Positions 1 to 7,718 of a DNA stretch of 64,000 nucleotides are shown here, in pieces (position 1 is the first letter of the stretch; every line of letters begins with the position of its first letter). Under the pieces are notes generated by a model. It did not search any database, had not been told where the DNA came from, and saw nothing but the letters and a program-made list of their open reading frames with translations. Made by a program: the position numbers and the translations under genes. The DNA comes from Bacillota bacterium. Lineage in GTDB: Bacteria > Bacillota > Clostridia > Lachnospirales > Lachnospiraceae. The stretch covers positions 24,111 to 88,110 of the forward strand of contig JAEZTJ010000067.1 of the NCBI GenBank assembly GCA_023421505.1, in the 5' to 3' direction.

Positions 1-654
1 ACTCATATTAATATCTATATCATTATCCTTTACAAATGCTATCACAGGAATGCCTGTAAGCTCCTCCACCATTTTCCTGTTGTCTAACTCCAGGATACTG
101 CCTTCGTGGAAATGATTGAGTATAATTCCTTTTACAGTAATATTCCGGTTTCTCATATATTCCACGGAAAGAACAGTAGAATTGATAGTCCCGAGACCTG
201 CATCAGCTACAAGGATTGTACATAGCTTCAGTTCTTTAATAATATCTTCTAGGAAAATATGTGAAGTATCATCGTATCTGATCGGACATATAATCCCACC
301 GCTGCCTTCCATTGTTATGTAATCATATTTTGCGGCTAATTTTTTATAAGCTGCCTTAACCACAGAAAGCTCTACAGGCTTCCCCTCAATTTGGGCTGCG
401 AGATGCGGGGATACTGCATTCTCATAAACATAGGAAACCAGATTATTTATATCCTCCCCTAATCCGGCAATGCGGTTCACAATATCTGCATCCCCGGCGA
501 TTAGTCCCTTCTCTGTTTTCTCTGCTCCACTAAGTGCAGCTTTATAATAACCAGCCTTATAGCCTGCCTCCCTAAGCTTCTTGACGATTAATGCCGTCAC
601 ATATGTCTTGCCAATATCCGTACCGGTTGCCGTAACAAAAAGACCTTTACTCAT
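1..654 (-). CDS. bioD: Dethiobiotin synthetase, C-terminus cut by the window edge
   Basis: ATP-dependent dethiobiotin synthetase, which closes the ureido ring of 7,8-diaminopelargonate to give the substrate of biotin synthase. The translation opens MSKGLFVTATGTDIGKT, a P-loop at residues 8-17 typical of BioD. Later motifs EGSGG and LVADAGLGTINS match the family. About 218 codons are visible, close to the usual 220-240, so little is missing at the 3' end. The ATG at 652-654 overlaps the bioB stop by 8 bases, indicating translational coupling. It is the last visible gene of a bioY-bioB-bioD operon. The family call is secure. The final residues lie outside the window. Confidence 0.93.
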   Translation of the reverse strand, partial: MSKGLFVTATGTDIGKTYVTALIVKKLREAGYKAGYYKAALSGAEKTEKGLIAGDADIVNRIAGLGEDINNLVSYVYENAVSPHLAAQIEGKPVELSVVKAAYKKLAAKYDYITMEGSGGIICPIRYDDTSHIFLEDIIKELKLCTILVADAGLGTINSTVLSVEYMRNRNITVKGIILNHFHEGSILELDNRKMVEELTGIPVIAFVKDNDIDINMS

Positions 655-1618
655 TCCATAACACCACCTTAAACTTAAGTTCCTCTAGCATTTTCATATC
701 CTGTTCAATTGTTATACCTGATGTTGTCAGCATATCACCTGAAATAGCCGCATTGGCACCGGACAGAAAGCACTGACGGCCTTTATCCGGAAGTAGCCCT
801 CTTCCTCCCGCCAGACGAATGGATGCATTTGGTATCAGGAAGCGAAAGACTGCTACAATTTGGCACATTTCTTCATTTGATAATAGCTTGTTTGTCTCAT
901 AGGGCGTACCCGCTATGGGGTTAAGCATATTAACGGGGATTGACAGAACACCCAGCTCCCGAAGCGCAAGCACCATATCTATTCTGTCCTCCATTGTCTC
1001 GCCAAGGCCCATAATACCACCACTGCAAACATTTAGCCCGGCTTTCTTAGCAGCTTTAATTGCAGCAATTTTATCCTCATAAGTGTGAGTTGTGCAAACG
1101 TTAGGGAAGTTTCTTCGTGAAGTTTCAAGATTATTATGTATTCTTGTGACACCGGCTGCTTTCAGCTTAGCAAACTGAGCTTCCTCCAAAAGCCCGAAGG
1201 ATACACAAACAGCAATATGGGTTCTTTCTCGAATAGCATGAACGCTCTCACACATCAAATCCACCTCGGCATCCGATAGTCTCTTACCGGAGGTTACGAT
1301 AGAATATCTTAAGACACCACGCTCATCATTATATATCGCCTGCTCCACAATCGCTTCCTCATCAAGAAGTGGGTATTCCTCTGTTGCTGTAGGGTAAAAG
1401 GAGGATTGTGCACAATATTTACAATTCTCCGAGCATTTCCCGCTTTTTCCGTTAATTATCGTACAGATATCAAAAGCATTCCCGCAAAATTTCTCTCGAA
1501 TTTCATTCGCCGCCAGACAAAGCTCCTTAAGCGGCGCCTCACTTATTTCTAAAGCTTCATTTTTTGACAGTAAAGCACCTGCTAGCACCTTATTCTTTAT
1601 TTCTTCCAATCTCAACAT
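647..1618 (-). CDS. bioB: Biotin synthase, radical SAM
   Basis: Radical SAM enzyme that inserts sulfur into dethiobiotin. The CxxxCxxC cluster motif is C62, C66 and C69 (KCSENCKYCAQS), and the HNNLETS and GGIMGLGE stretches that follow are BioB hallmarks. At 323 aa it is of normal length. The ATG at 1616-1618 lies inside the 3' end of bioY (29-bp overlap), and bioD begins within its last codons, so all three are probably cotranscribed and coupled. The expected control is BirA, through the operator upstream of bioY. Confidence 0.96.
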   Translation of the reverse strand: MLRLEEIKNKVLAGALLSKNEALEISEAPLKELCLAANEIREKFCGNAFDICTIINGKSGKCSENCKYCAQSSFYPTATEEYPLLDEEAIVEQAIYNDERGVLRYSIVTSGKRLSDAEVDLMCESVHAIRERTHIAVCVSFGLLEEAQFAKLKAAGVTRIHNNLETSRRNFPNVCTTHTYEDKIAAIKAAKKAGLNVCSGGIMGLGETMEDRIDMVLALRELGVLSIPVNMLNPIAGTPYETNKLLSNEEMCQIVAVFRFLIPNASIRLAGGRGLLPDKGRQCFLSGANAAISGDMLTTSGITIEQDMKMLEELKFKVVLWNE

Positions 1619-2195
1619 GATATAACTCTCTCTCTTTCATCCTTTGCCTTTTTATTATAGGAATTAAACGTTTTGCAAGTATTGCACTTAAAATACATAG
1701 CACAATATCGCCCGGAACCGCTAATAGAAAACAGTACAATAGCAGTGGCCATAGACCGATAGGACTGTTAATTACATAATTGCAGATAAAATAGTAATAA
1801 ACCATTCCCAGTAGATAAACTATTGCAAGTCCGGTAAAATTAGCAGCCATCAAGCGCTTAAGTGACGGCTTTGATCCCCTATACGCAATTACTCCTGTCA
1901 CATAGCTTGCCAGGCAGAAGCCTATGATATAACCAAAGCTTGGCTTGATCAGGTAGCCAAGGCCTCCTCCCTCAGTAAAAACCGGTAGGCCTATCAATCC
2001 CAATATAATATAGGTTCCAACGCTTGCCGCTCCAAGTCTGCCTCCAAGCAAAAGGCCTGCAAGCATGGTAAAAAGGAATTGCAGGGTAAAGGGGACAACG
2101 GGGATTGGAATTTTAATAAAAGCTCCAATCGCAATAAGTGCAGTAAATAGAGCACATAAAGCCATATTTTCTGCAGATAGTTTCCGATTAATCAT
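1590..2195 (-). CDS. bioY: BioY biotin transporter, substrate-binding subunit of an ECF importer
   Basis: Integral membrane S-component that captures biotin and docks on a shared EcfA/A'/T module (not in this window). The 201-aa sequence is strongly hydrophobic, with about six membrane segments. The family pattern FTLQFLFTMLAGLLLG near residue 37 and the GYIIGF segment are typical. It is the first gene of the bio operon, 75-110 bases downstream of a promoter that carries a BirA operator. Uptake plus the last two synthetic steps in one unit suggests salvage combined with late-step synthesis. Genes for the earlier steps are not visible. Confidence 0.94.
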   Translation of the reverse strand: MINRKLSAENMALCALFTALIAIGAFIKIPIPVVPFTLQFLFTMLAGLLLGGRLGAASVGTYIILGLIGLPVFTEGGGLGYLIKPSFGYIIGFCLASYVTGVIAYRGSKPSLKRLMAANFTGLAIVYLLGMVYYYFICNYVINSPIGLWPLLLYCFLLAVPGDIVLCILSAILAKRLIPIIKRQRMKERELYHVEIGRNKE

Positions 2196-2275
2196 TTTAA
2201 ACTCACCAGCCTATTTTTTAATAATCCTTCACAGTGATAATTGATATCTTTAAGGACATCAATGAAGATGGAAGA

Positions 2276-2330
2276 ATTATCCCATAAAAAGACGAAATTG
2301 TCAACCTGTGTAATATTTAAAGTTGACAAT
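2276..2330 (-). promoter_or_regulatory. Bio operon promoter overlapped by a BirA operator
   Basis: An inverted repeat, ATTGTCAAC at 2297-2305 and GTTGACAAT at 2322-2330 with a 16-bp spacer, matches the Gram-positive BirA operator (TTGTtAAC-N14-16-GTTaACAA). On the minus strand the downstream half-site contains TTGACA (2299-2304), followed after exactly 17 bp by GATAAT (2276-2281). A consensus sigma-A promoter therefore has its -35 box inside the operator, so BirA-biotinyl-AMP binding should block polymerase directly. Confidence 0.88.
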
Positions 2331-2353
2331 AATACTATTGATTTTTATAAAAC

Positions 2354-2383
2354 AAAAAAGAACCAAACCCGAAAGTTTGATTC
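2354..2383 (-). terminator. Rho-independent terminator of the DUF6765-like gene
   Basis: On the minus strand GAATCAAAC (2375-2383) pairs with GTTTGGTTC (2360-2368) around a 6-base loop and is followed by TTTTTT (2354-2359). It sits 87 bases after the stop of the gene ending at 2470 and just upstream of the bio promoter. Confidence 0.8.
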
Positions 2384-2469
2384 TCTTCTTTAAAAATGAA
2401 CTATAAATACTATGATTTATTCTTCTCGTATAATATTATAGAACTCTTAATACAGGCTTTTACGGATGC

Positions 2470-3669
2470 TTATTCTCCGTCAGTAATTGTATAATCCTTT
2501 AAATTCAAATCTCTTGAATATTCTAAAAATTCTATTTCTGTTGCATAATTCGGATTAATAGCTTTTCTGATTCCATCGGCAATGACATTAAACCTAAAAA
2601 AATCCTCATTCACGCCAACGAGCAGAACATCATTACCATCTTCACTGTTATTCATAATATTGATTACAACTTGATCATCCAAACTTTGTCCTTTATCATC
2701 TCCTTGGGTAGGGTAGGCTTTTAAGCTATTCGCATACATAGCATTTTTATCATAACCAAATGTGATATCTTCAAATATTTTCTTCCAAAATTCTTTTAAT
2801 ACATCTTTATCTTTTACCGAAGTCTTAAGGCCCTTCTGCAAATCTTTTGCAATGTCATCCCAATCGAAGTCACTAATCGGGCCCTCTCCCAGGCAAGCTC
2901 TTAAATAATCGATTATTTCTCTCGAAGCTGTGGTAAATTCTGTTGTATTATCTCTCTCGTAACGATCCTGATAGGGAAAATTCTCATGCTCCGATTTTTT
3001 TTGCAGCATGACAAAAGATACATTACTGTCATCAGCTGAGGTGGATATATTGGGATGCCCGATGGAAGGCGCATAATAATATGTATTCGGTGAATAAGAA
3101 CTTGTAATATTACTACCATCAATATTATTGACTGCGTCTTGTAAGTAAGTATGATTTTCCCAGTTCCAAAAACCAGAGAAGCGCTGATGCGCATAGGTAT
3201 CGGCAAAAACATGAAGCAAGGTACCAATTCTAATTAAATCTTCCTGACTTTTTGTTACTTTGTACATCTCTGCAGCTTGCTTTAATAATCCCTGCAGTAA
3301 TGACTCCTTATCCATCGTTACCGGCTTTACGCGGTAATTCCGCCGATCTGACTGCACTACAGTAATCGGTTTCTCTGGTATAAAATGAAATGGAATCAGA
3401 ATCTCTTTTTGATATTTATTCACTGCCAATCTGCTGTAATCAAAAAAACTATTGAAGCCTGTAGTAACAGGATTAAAGATCCATCCTGTAGGTACTTTTA
3501 AAGCTAAATACTGCGCAAATTGCGGAACCTCTTTAAAATATAAATAGCGATAGGTATCAAAGTCATCGACAAACTGAGAATAGGATGCGATTACCTGAGC
3601 ATCATTATCGCTAAAGCCGGCCTTTACTGCTAATACCTTCACTGCAAAATAATGAAAATTAATATCCAT
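2470..3669 (-). CDS. DUF6765-like protein, possible metal-dependent hydrolase fold
   Basis: 399 aa, no signal peptide and no membrane segment. It opens MDINFHYFAVKVLAVKAGFS and continues with a SQFVDD motif (31-36), as in DUF6765 proteins. A helix H153-x3-D157-x3-H161 (LLHVFADTYAHQRFSG), together with H6, resembles metal-binding helices of the zinc-dependent phospholipase C/S1-P1 nuclease superfamily. That catalytic role is inference. Start ATG follows AGGAGG. It is the last gene of the cluster headed by the split sigma pair and has its own terminator. A degenerate MITE copy separates it from the 207-aa gene. Its substrate is unknown. Confidence 0.6.
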   Translation of the reverse strand: MDINFHYFAVKVLAVKAGFSDNDAQVIASYSQFVDDFDTYRYLYFKEVPQFAQYLALKVPTGWIFNPVTTGFNSFFDYSRLAVNKYQKEILIPFHFIPEKPITVVQSDRRNYRVKPVTMDKESLLQGLLKQAAEMYKVTKSQEDLIRIGTLLHVFADTYAHQRFSGFWNWENHTYLQDAVNNIDGSNITSSYSPNTYYYAPSIGHPNISTSADDSNVSFVMLQKKSEHENFPYQDRYERDNTTEFTTASREIIDYLRACLGEGPISDFDWDDIAKDLQKGLKTSVKDKDVLKEFWKKIFEDITFGYDKNAMYANSLKAYPTQGDDKGQSLDDQVVINIMNNSEDGNDVLLVGVNEDFFRFNVIADGIRKAINPNYATEIEFLEYSRDLNLKDYTITDGE

Positions 3670-3697
3670 ACTATACCTCCTTTTATTTTTTATAATA

Positions 3698-3773
3698 CAG
3701 GTGATTGAGAAACTCAGTAATTGTAAGTACTGTATATACCATTAATAAAACTATATAGTTTCGCAATTATTTA
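3698..3773. repeat. Internally deleted copy of the window's MITE family
   Basis: A ~76-bp inverted repeat runs from CAGGTGATTGAGAAACTCAG to AGTTTCGCAATTATTTAAAT. The left arm shares GAAACTCA(G/T)TAATTGTAAGTA with the full element at 49390-49542, and the right arm shares TAAAACTATAT(A/C)GTTTCGCAATTA. The conserved centre of the family is missing here. It lies immediately upstream of the DUF6765-like gene and may contain its promoter. Confidence 0.7.
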
Positions 3774-3894
3774 AATCGTTAAGTATTATAGGAACGGCAA
3801 ATACTGTTTTAGAGCATATTTTGTAACCAAACAATTATAAATATGATGAGATTTATTAATGATAGCATAAAACGCTATTTCTTCGATAAGTATA

Positions 3895-3927
3895 TTCCCC
3901 CGCTTTACATAATGTAAAGCGGGGGAA
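3895..3927 (-). terminator. Strong GC-rich hairpin after the 207-aa gene
   Basis: A 16-bp perfect inverted repeat (TTCCCCCGCTTTACAT at 3895-3910, complement at 3912-3927) begins 22 bases after the stop of the 207-aa gene. The T-tract on the minus strand is weak (AATATACTT), so it may be a terminator or an mRNA-stabilising 3' hairpin. Confidence 0.6.
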
Positions 3928-3948
3928 GGCTTGCAAGTAAAGCTATTC

Positions 3949-4572
3949 TTATTTGACCGGAATAAATTTACCTGTTGAACCACTGTACATGATTGAATGA
4001 GTAGTCTCTGTTTCTTTATATTCAATAGGCATAACAATGCTTGATATATGGCTGATTACGGTGCCTTCTTCCATATCGGCCTTTAAATAAACGTCAACTT
4101 TTTCGATTGGCGTCATATTAACGTTTTGTCCATAAGGTAAATACAGGGCGTTAATCGGATGGTTTACAAATGCCTCTCCATTGACATTAACGCTCTGAGC
4201 AAGTCCAAAAGTAAGCCCTGCATAATCATTCATCTGATTTGAAATAGAATATGTATTATCACCCAGAGAGGCCATCGGGGTTGCATTTTGGAAAATTCCC
4301 TCTAAAAATTGATACTGAATCTTTGTCTCAGCATCTTTATCAGAAAGCTTATTAATAGTTGCGCCGTTTTCTACATCTGTTGTAGATGCATAAACAGCAA
4401 AGTCTTCTGTCCAGTCTATGGTGTTTTCCATAAAAGGTCTAAAGGATACCCAGGCTACCTGTGAATCAGAATTTCCGGCGGTATGTTTTACAATCACTAC
4501 TTTTTCATTTGCTTTGTAAATTGTACGAAGATCACTTTCATTAAAACTAATATTAAGACGATATTTTGGCAT
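3949..4572 (-). CDS. Uncharacterised beta-rich 207-aa protein downstream of the split sigma genes
   Basis: I do not recognise a named family. The protein has no cysteine, no signal peptide and no transmembrane segment. It is rich in alternating hydrophobic/polar residues with many Asn, Thr and Ser, suggesting an all-beta fold. Features to search with are the N-terminal strand MPKYRLNISF, VAWVSFRPF near residue 39, WTEDFAVYAS near 54, and HPINALYLPYGQ near 137. Start ATG follows AAGGAG with good spacing. It lies 71 bases after the region-2 sigma gene and is followed by a strong hairpin. A structural, lectin-like or toxin role is only a guess from context. Confidence 0.55.
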   Translation of the reverse strand: MPKYRLNISFNESDLRTIYKANEKVVIVKHTAGNSDSQVAWVSFRPFMENTIDWTEDFAVYASTTDVENGATINKLSDKDAETKIQYQFLEGIFQNATPMASLGDNTYSISNQMNDYAGLTFGLAQSVNVNGEAFVNHPINALYLPYGQNVNMTPIEKVDVYLKADMEEGTVISHISSIVMPIEYKETETTHSIMYSGSTGKFIPVK

Positions 4573-4643
4573 AATTTAATCTCCTTCTATATAATTTTTT
4601 AAAAATGTAACGAACAAAATGAAGTATGTCTTTCCTTATCGAA

Positions 4644-4898
4644 TTAGTTTGATTTACGGGAAGCTAAATAATCACTGAATAATTCTTGAAAACCCTTTTC
4701 GTCGAAATGAAATTTTCTTATACATTTCATCAGGGTAATCTTACATTCACTATATAAATCATGATCAAAGCCGCTCACTGTCCAACTGTGCTTTCGAAGA
4801 AGCTGGTCATATCTTTTAAAAAGTAAAATAATATAATTTTCATTTGTAGATGGCAGGATATGTAATTGGGTGTTTCCTGCCTTATTATTGAAACTCAT
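4644..4898 (-). CDS. Sigma-70 region 2-like small subunit (RsoA-like)
   Basis: 84 aa. Residues ~22-68 (YIILLFKRYDQLLRKHS, then DHDLYSECKITLMKCIRKFHF) show the pattern of sigma regions 2.1-2.2, the core-polymerase-binding helices, as in HTH_16/RsoA-type proteins. Regions 3 and 4 are absent. They appear to be supplied by the gene just upstream, whose stop overlaps this start (ATGA, 4895-4898). An AAAGGAG site lies within that upstream gene. The arrangement is that of Bacillus subtilis SigO (region 4) with RsoA (region 2), a two-protein sigma factor. The functional assignment comes from pattern and synteny. Confidence 0.68.
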   Translation of the reverse strand: MSFNNKAGNTQLHILPSTNENYIILLFKRYDQLLRKHSWTVSGFDHDLYSECKITLMKCIRKFHFDEKGFQELFSDYLASRKSN

Positions 4899-5305
4899 AC
4901 CAGCATCTCCTTTCTTAAGTTATTGATTCCGCTCTTATGTATTCGATATACTGCCTGTGGTGAGATTCCCATAAATTTGGATATTTTCTTTTCAGTATAT
5001 CCTTCTTTATACAGCAATTCAAGACATAATTTCTGTTTGGGCGTGAGTTTTGTTAACATCAAGTCAAAAAAGCAATAATATTCATCATCCATACATAGAT
5101 TAGCCGAGTCATCAAATTCCTCAACAATTGATTCATGTTCTCTTCTTAAGGTCTGATTAATGATATAGTGCTTTTTTGTCTCTTTCAGACTTTTAATGAT
5201 ATACGCTTCAAACATTTTTTCATAAGCAAAATTAAGAAATTCATCCATATCAGGTTTGTTTGAATCCTGAAAATATTCTTCGATAATTCTCGACTTCGTA
5301 CCCAT
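4895..5305 (-). CDS. Sigma-70 region 4-like subunit (SigO-like)
   Basis: 136 aa from the ATG at 5303-5305, which has AGGTG at proper spacing. An ATG four codons upstream is possible. The C-terminus (LTPKQKLCLELLYKEGYTE, then KISKFMGISPQAVYRIHKSG) is a typical region 4.2 helix-turn-helix for -35 recognition. The N-terminal ~85 residues are acidic and helical and show no clear region 2. The region-2-like partner follows with a 4-bp overlap. Downstream targets could include the 207-aa and DUF6765-like genes and the pair itself. A 655-bp gene-free stretch lies upstream. Confidence 0.72.
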   Translation of the reverse strand: MGTKSRIIEEYFQDSNKPDMDEFLNFAYEKMFEAYIIKSLKETKKHYIINQTLRREHESIVEEFDDSANLCMDDEYYCFFDLMLTKLTPKQKLCLELLYKEGYTEKKISKFMGISPQAVYRIHKSGINNLRKEMLV

Positions 5306-5767
5306 TATGCACCTCATCTTTTCAAAGCAAATGCAATATAATTCATATATACTTTTTCCAGCGCTGGTTTAAAAAGAATATATTAATCTATATGCTTTCA
5401 CTTTGATTATTGTAGTAAGCAAATATATTTTGCTTACATATATAAAGAGATTAAATTCCAAAAAAAATAAACGTAATAGTTATGATATAAATTAAAAGTA
5501 ATTTACATTTTATTACATAATATTACATTTATCTATTTTGAAATTTTCTTTTCTCAAAATGGGTAGCAAAGTAAAAATTGAGGGTGAAAAGTGATAATAA
5601 AATAAAAGTAAAGTAAAATCTGTTTCCGATAATGTTTCCAAAGCTACGACTGACAAAAATTGTGTTTCAATTCGTAGGTATTGAAGGTAACATAGATGGA
5701 GAGTTCAACAAAGAATTGATTATTATTTCGACCTGAATTGCTTTGATAGTAAGTATGATTAAAATAA

Positions 5768-5806
5768 AAAGGATTCCTTACCTATCAACAAAGTAAGGAA
5801 TCTTTT
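5768..5806. terminator. Bidirectional terminator
   Basis: AAAGGATTCCTTAC (5768-5781) pairs with GTAAGGAATCTTTT (5793-5806) with a T-rich run on either side. It most likely ends the M56 peptidase transcript from the right. Confidence 0.75.
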
Positions 5807-5897
5807 CATAGTGATATGAATTTATAAAATAAAAAAGTACAACTTCGCATAAATTAGAATTTACAACTAATCCTTACCTTCAAGTAAGTTATTACTT

Positions 5898-5957
5898 AGC
5901 TTTATTATTTGCTTTACTATTTGCTTTATTATATGCTTTACTATATGCTTTTTAATT
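5898..5957. repeat. Five copies of a 12-bp tandem repeat
   Basis: Five successive units of the form TGCTTTAYTATW run from 5898 to 5957, directly after the M56 gene stop (5974-5976, minus strand). Read on the minus strand in a different frame from that gene, the units encode a Lys-Ala-(Tyr/Asn)-(Ser/Asn) tetrapeptide repeat. It may be a lost C-terminal tail or simple slippage DNA. Confidence 0.85.
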
Positions 5958-5973
5958 TGATTTTAATTGGTTA

Positions 5974-7068
5974 TCAGCTAACATATCTTGAAGTGAATAA
6001 TCCAATCGTTTCTTTGTTCGATATTGTGTATATCAGCAAACCTACAAATAAAAGTATTAATATAATTCCCCACCGGTTCCATCTCTTATCGTGGTTTTGT
6101 AACAACCAAATCCTATAACCAATTCCACAGCTGCAAAGCATACCGCTATGCATAGCTGCTGTATATTTTTTCTTACTCATCGCAGCGATAGCAACAATTG
6201 CTTTTGCATATTGAATTTTTTCTTTTCCCGTTAGATATTGAATAATCTGCGTATCACGAAGACATTCTAAGTCCTGCCGCAAGTACTTAAATCCAAACCA
6301 TACAACCGGATTAAACCATTGTAACGCTTGAATTAAGATCAAAAATAGATTAAGAAAGTTATCCTTCCTTTTAATATGATAGATCTCATGAGTAACCACC
6401 GCTTGCCTTTGTTCCATACTAAGCTTCTCCCACTGTTCTGAAACAATCATTAAGGCTGGTGAAAAATACCCTACAACACATGGGCATATTATTTTCTTAA
6501 AGAATTTTTGCGGAACAAGTATGATAGAGGGTGGCTTGATCCCGTAAAACAAAGCGTCATGCTGAATATATTGTTTAATTTTCTCATCCTCACTGCTTAA
6601 ATAGCTTTTTAATTTTCTATTTAGCTGAATAAAGGTAATTAAATAGAATAAAATTGTAAAAATCAAACCAGTCAGATATAAAGTAAAAGTAATATTAAGC
6701 AGTAGATTACCATTACCGCTCCAAAGTATTTCCAATCTCCCTTTTATAAAAGCAGTAATAGCTACTTGAATATCACCGGTTTTTACAAAAATATTATCAT
6801 CCTTCAGCTCGCCGAATATATCGAAATTCATATAAAAAGGGGGGAAGCCATATCCGCGGTTAACATACATTGTAGTAAAATTACCTTTTGGAAAAATAGT
6901 CATGGTAAGTATGAAAGCCAGTATTACAGTCCACCATAGTAACATTCTTTCGCCAGGATTGATTTTTTTACCAGCAATTTTACGTAAAAGCAGTAACAAG
7001 AGAAGCGCAGCAGAACCATAGATTGAGGAGTATACAATAACTTCAATAAATCGTATTTGCCATTCCAT
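5974..7068 (-). CDS. BlaR1-type M56 metallopeptidase without a penicillin-sensor domain
   Basis: Membrane zinc protease that would cleave or inactivate the BlaI-type repressor encoded just upstream. From the ATG at 7066-7068 (SD AGAGGAG) it is 364 aa. Hydrophobic segments lie near residues 13-30, 42-60 and 125-148, the zinc motif HEIYH at ~227-231, and a final membrane segment near the C-terminus. The ~250-aa extracellular beta-lactam sensor of true BlaR1/MecR1 is absent, so the input signal is unknown. Start and stop of the two genes are separated by 2 bases. A 12-bp tandem repeat begins 16 bases after the stop. Confidence 0.85.
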   Translation of the reverse strand: MEWQIRFIEVIVYSSIYGSAALLLLLLLRKIAGKKINPGERMLLWWTVILAFILTMTIFPKGNFTTMYVNRGYGFPPFYMNFDIFGELKDDNIFVKTGDIQVAITAFIKGRLEILWSGNGNLLLNITFTLYLTGLIFTILFYLITFIQLNRKLKSYLSSEDEKIKQYIQHDALFYGIKPPSIILVPQKFFKKIICPCVVGYFSPALMIVSEQWEKLSMEQRQAVVTHEIYHIKRKDNFLNLFLILIQALQWFNPVVWFGFKYLRQDLECLRDTQIIQYLTGKEKIQYAKAIVAIAAMSKKKYTAAMHSGMLCSCGIGYRIWLLQNHDKRWNRWGIILILLFVGLLIYTISNKETIGLFTSRYVS

Positions 7069-7070
7069 AT

Positions 7071-7445
7071 TCAATTCTCCTCTTTCATTTTGGCAATCAT
7101 TTCCTCTAATAATTTGAGTTCTTCTTCGGATACTTCTTCGGAGTCCAAAAAAGTCGAAACTAACTTTGTTAAAGAACCATTAAATACTCTATCAGTAAAA
7201 TCCTTCAATTGGCTCAGTTCACAATCTTTTCTGGCTATTATAGTACGATAGCGAAATGGTGTTTTATCACGTTCAATATGGATTGCATTTTTCTTAACCA
7301 AGCGGGTTATTAATGTATGAACCGTATTAGGCACCCACTTAATTTCTTTTTTGTGTAACTCCTCAACAATTTGTGATAATGACAATTCACTACTATCCCA
7401 TAATATCTTCATCACTTCCCACTCGGCATCTGTGAGCTTTAACAT
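7071..7445 (-). CDS. blaI: BlaI/MecI family repressor
   Basis: 124-aa winged-helix dimeric repressor. The start MLKLTDAEWEVMKILW at 7445 is chosen because AGGAGTG lies 8 bases upstream. Upstream in-frame codons fall in the operator region. The NTVHTLITRLVKKNAI recognition region and acidic C-terminus are family-typical. It is predicted to repress its own operon through two TACAnnTGTA dyads and to be inactivated by the adjacent M56 protease. No beta-lactamase gene is next to it, so the regulon is not necessarily antibiotic resistance. Confidence 0.9.
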   Translation of the reverse strand: MLKLTDAEWEVMKILWDSSELSLSQIVEELHKKEIKWVPNTVHTLITRLVKKNAIHIERDKTPFRYRTIIARKDCELSQLKDFTDRVFNGSLTKLVSTFLDSEEVSEEELKLLEEMIAKMKEEN

Positions 7446-7462
7446 AATAAAATCACTCCTAC

Positions 7463-7500
7463 CTACAAATGTAGTTTGATTATAACCTACAGATGTAGGT
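7463..7500 (-). promoter_or_regulatory. Tandem BlaI operators
   Basis: CTACAAATGTAG (7463-7474) and ACCTACAGATGTAGGT (7485-7500) are two dyads of the TACA-N2-TGTA type recognised by BlaI/MecI. Their centres are 24 bp apart, directly upstream of the repressor gene. This supports autoregulation. Confidence 0.85.
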
Positions 7501-7621
7501 ACTGTCAATAGATAATTGCATACTCCTCTTTCCTGTTTGCAATAGTCGTCCTATAAAGGCTTTAGTGGCGCTAATTTTGCCGTCAACTGCGGGATGACTG
7601 TAAGTTTTATCGTTCGTATCC

Positions 7622-7657
7622 TTAAAAATGAGATTGGCTTTATATTTACCAATCTCA
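7622..7657 (-). terminator. Terminator of the cysteine synthase-like gene
   Basis: Minus-strand hairpin TGAGATTGG/CCAATCTCA (7649-7657 with 7629-7637) followed by TTTTTAAG, 62 bases after the stop. Confidence 0.82.
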
Positions 7658-7718
7658 TCAGTTACACTTCAGAATTTATAATATATTTCTTAGCTGGACA
7701 TTAGTTTCCTGCTTATAC

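Larger units (their letters stand above)
5306..5973. other. Gene-free stretch upstream of the split sigma genes
   Basis: About 670 bp of very AT-rich DNA holding a bidirectional terminator (5768-5806) and a 12-bp tandem repeat (5898-5957). A 34-codon open frame from an ATG near 5632 has no ribosome binding site and I do not support it as a gene. The promoter of the sigma pair should lie within 5306-5450, but no clear consensus is visible. Confidence 0.5.

Noticed and set aside
3786..4037. 83-aa open frame on the minus strand
   Set aside because: It overlaps the 207-aa gene and runs through the GC-rich hairpin. No SD and no protein-like composition.
5632..5740. 34-codon ORF on the plus strand
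   Set aside because: No ribosome binding site and no similarity. A neighbouring frame is equally open.
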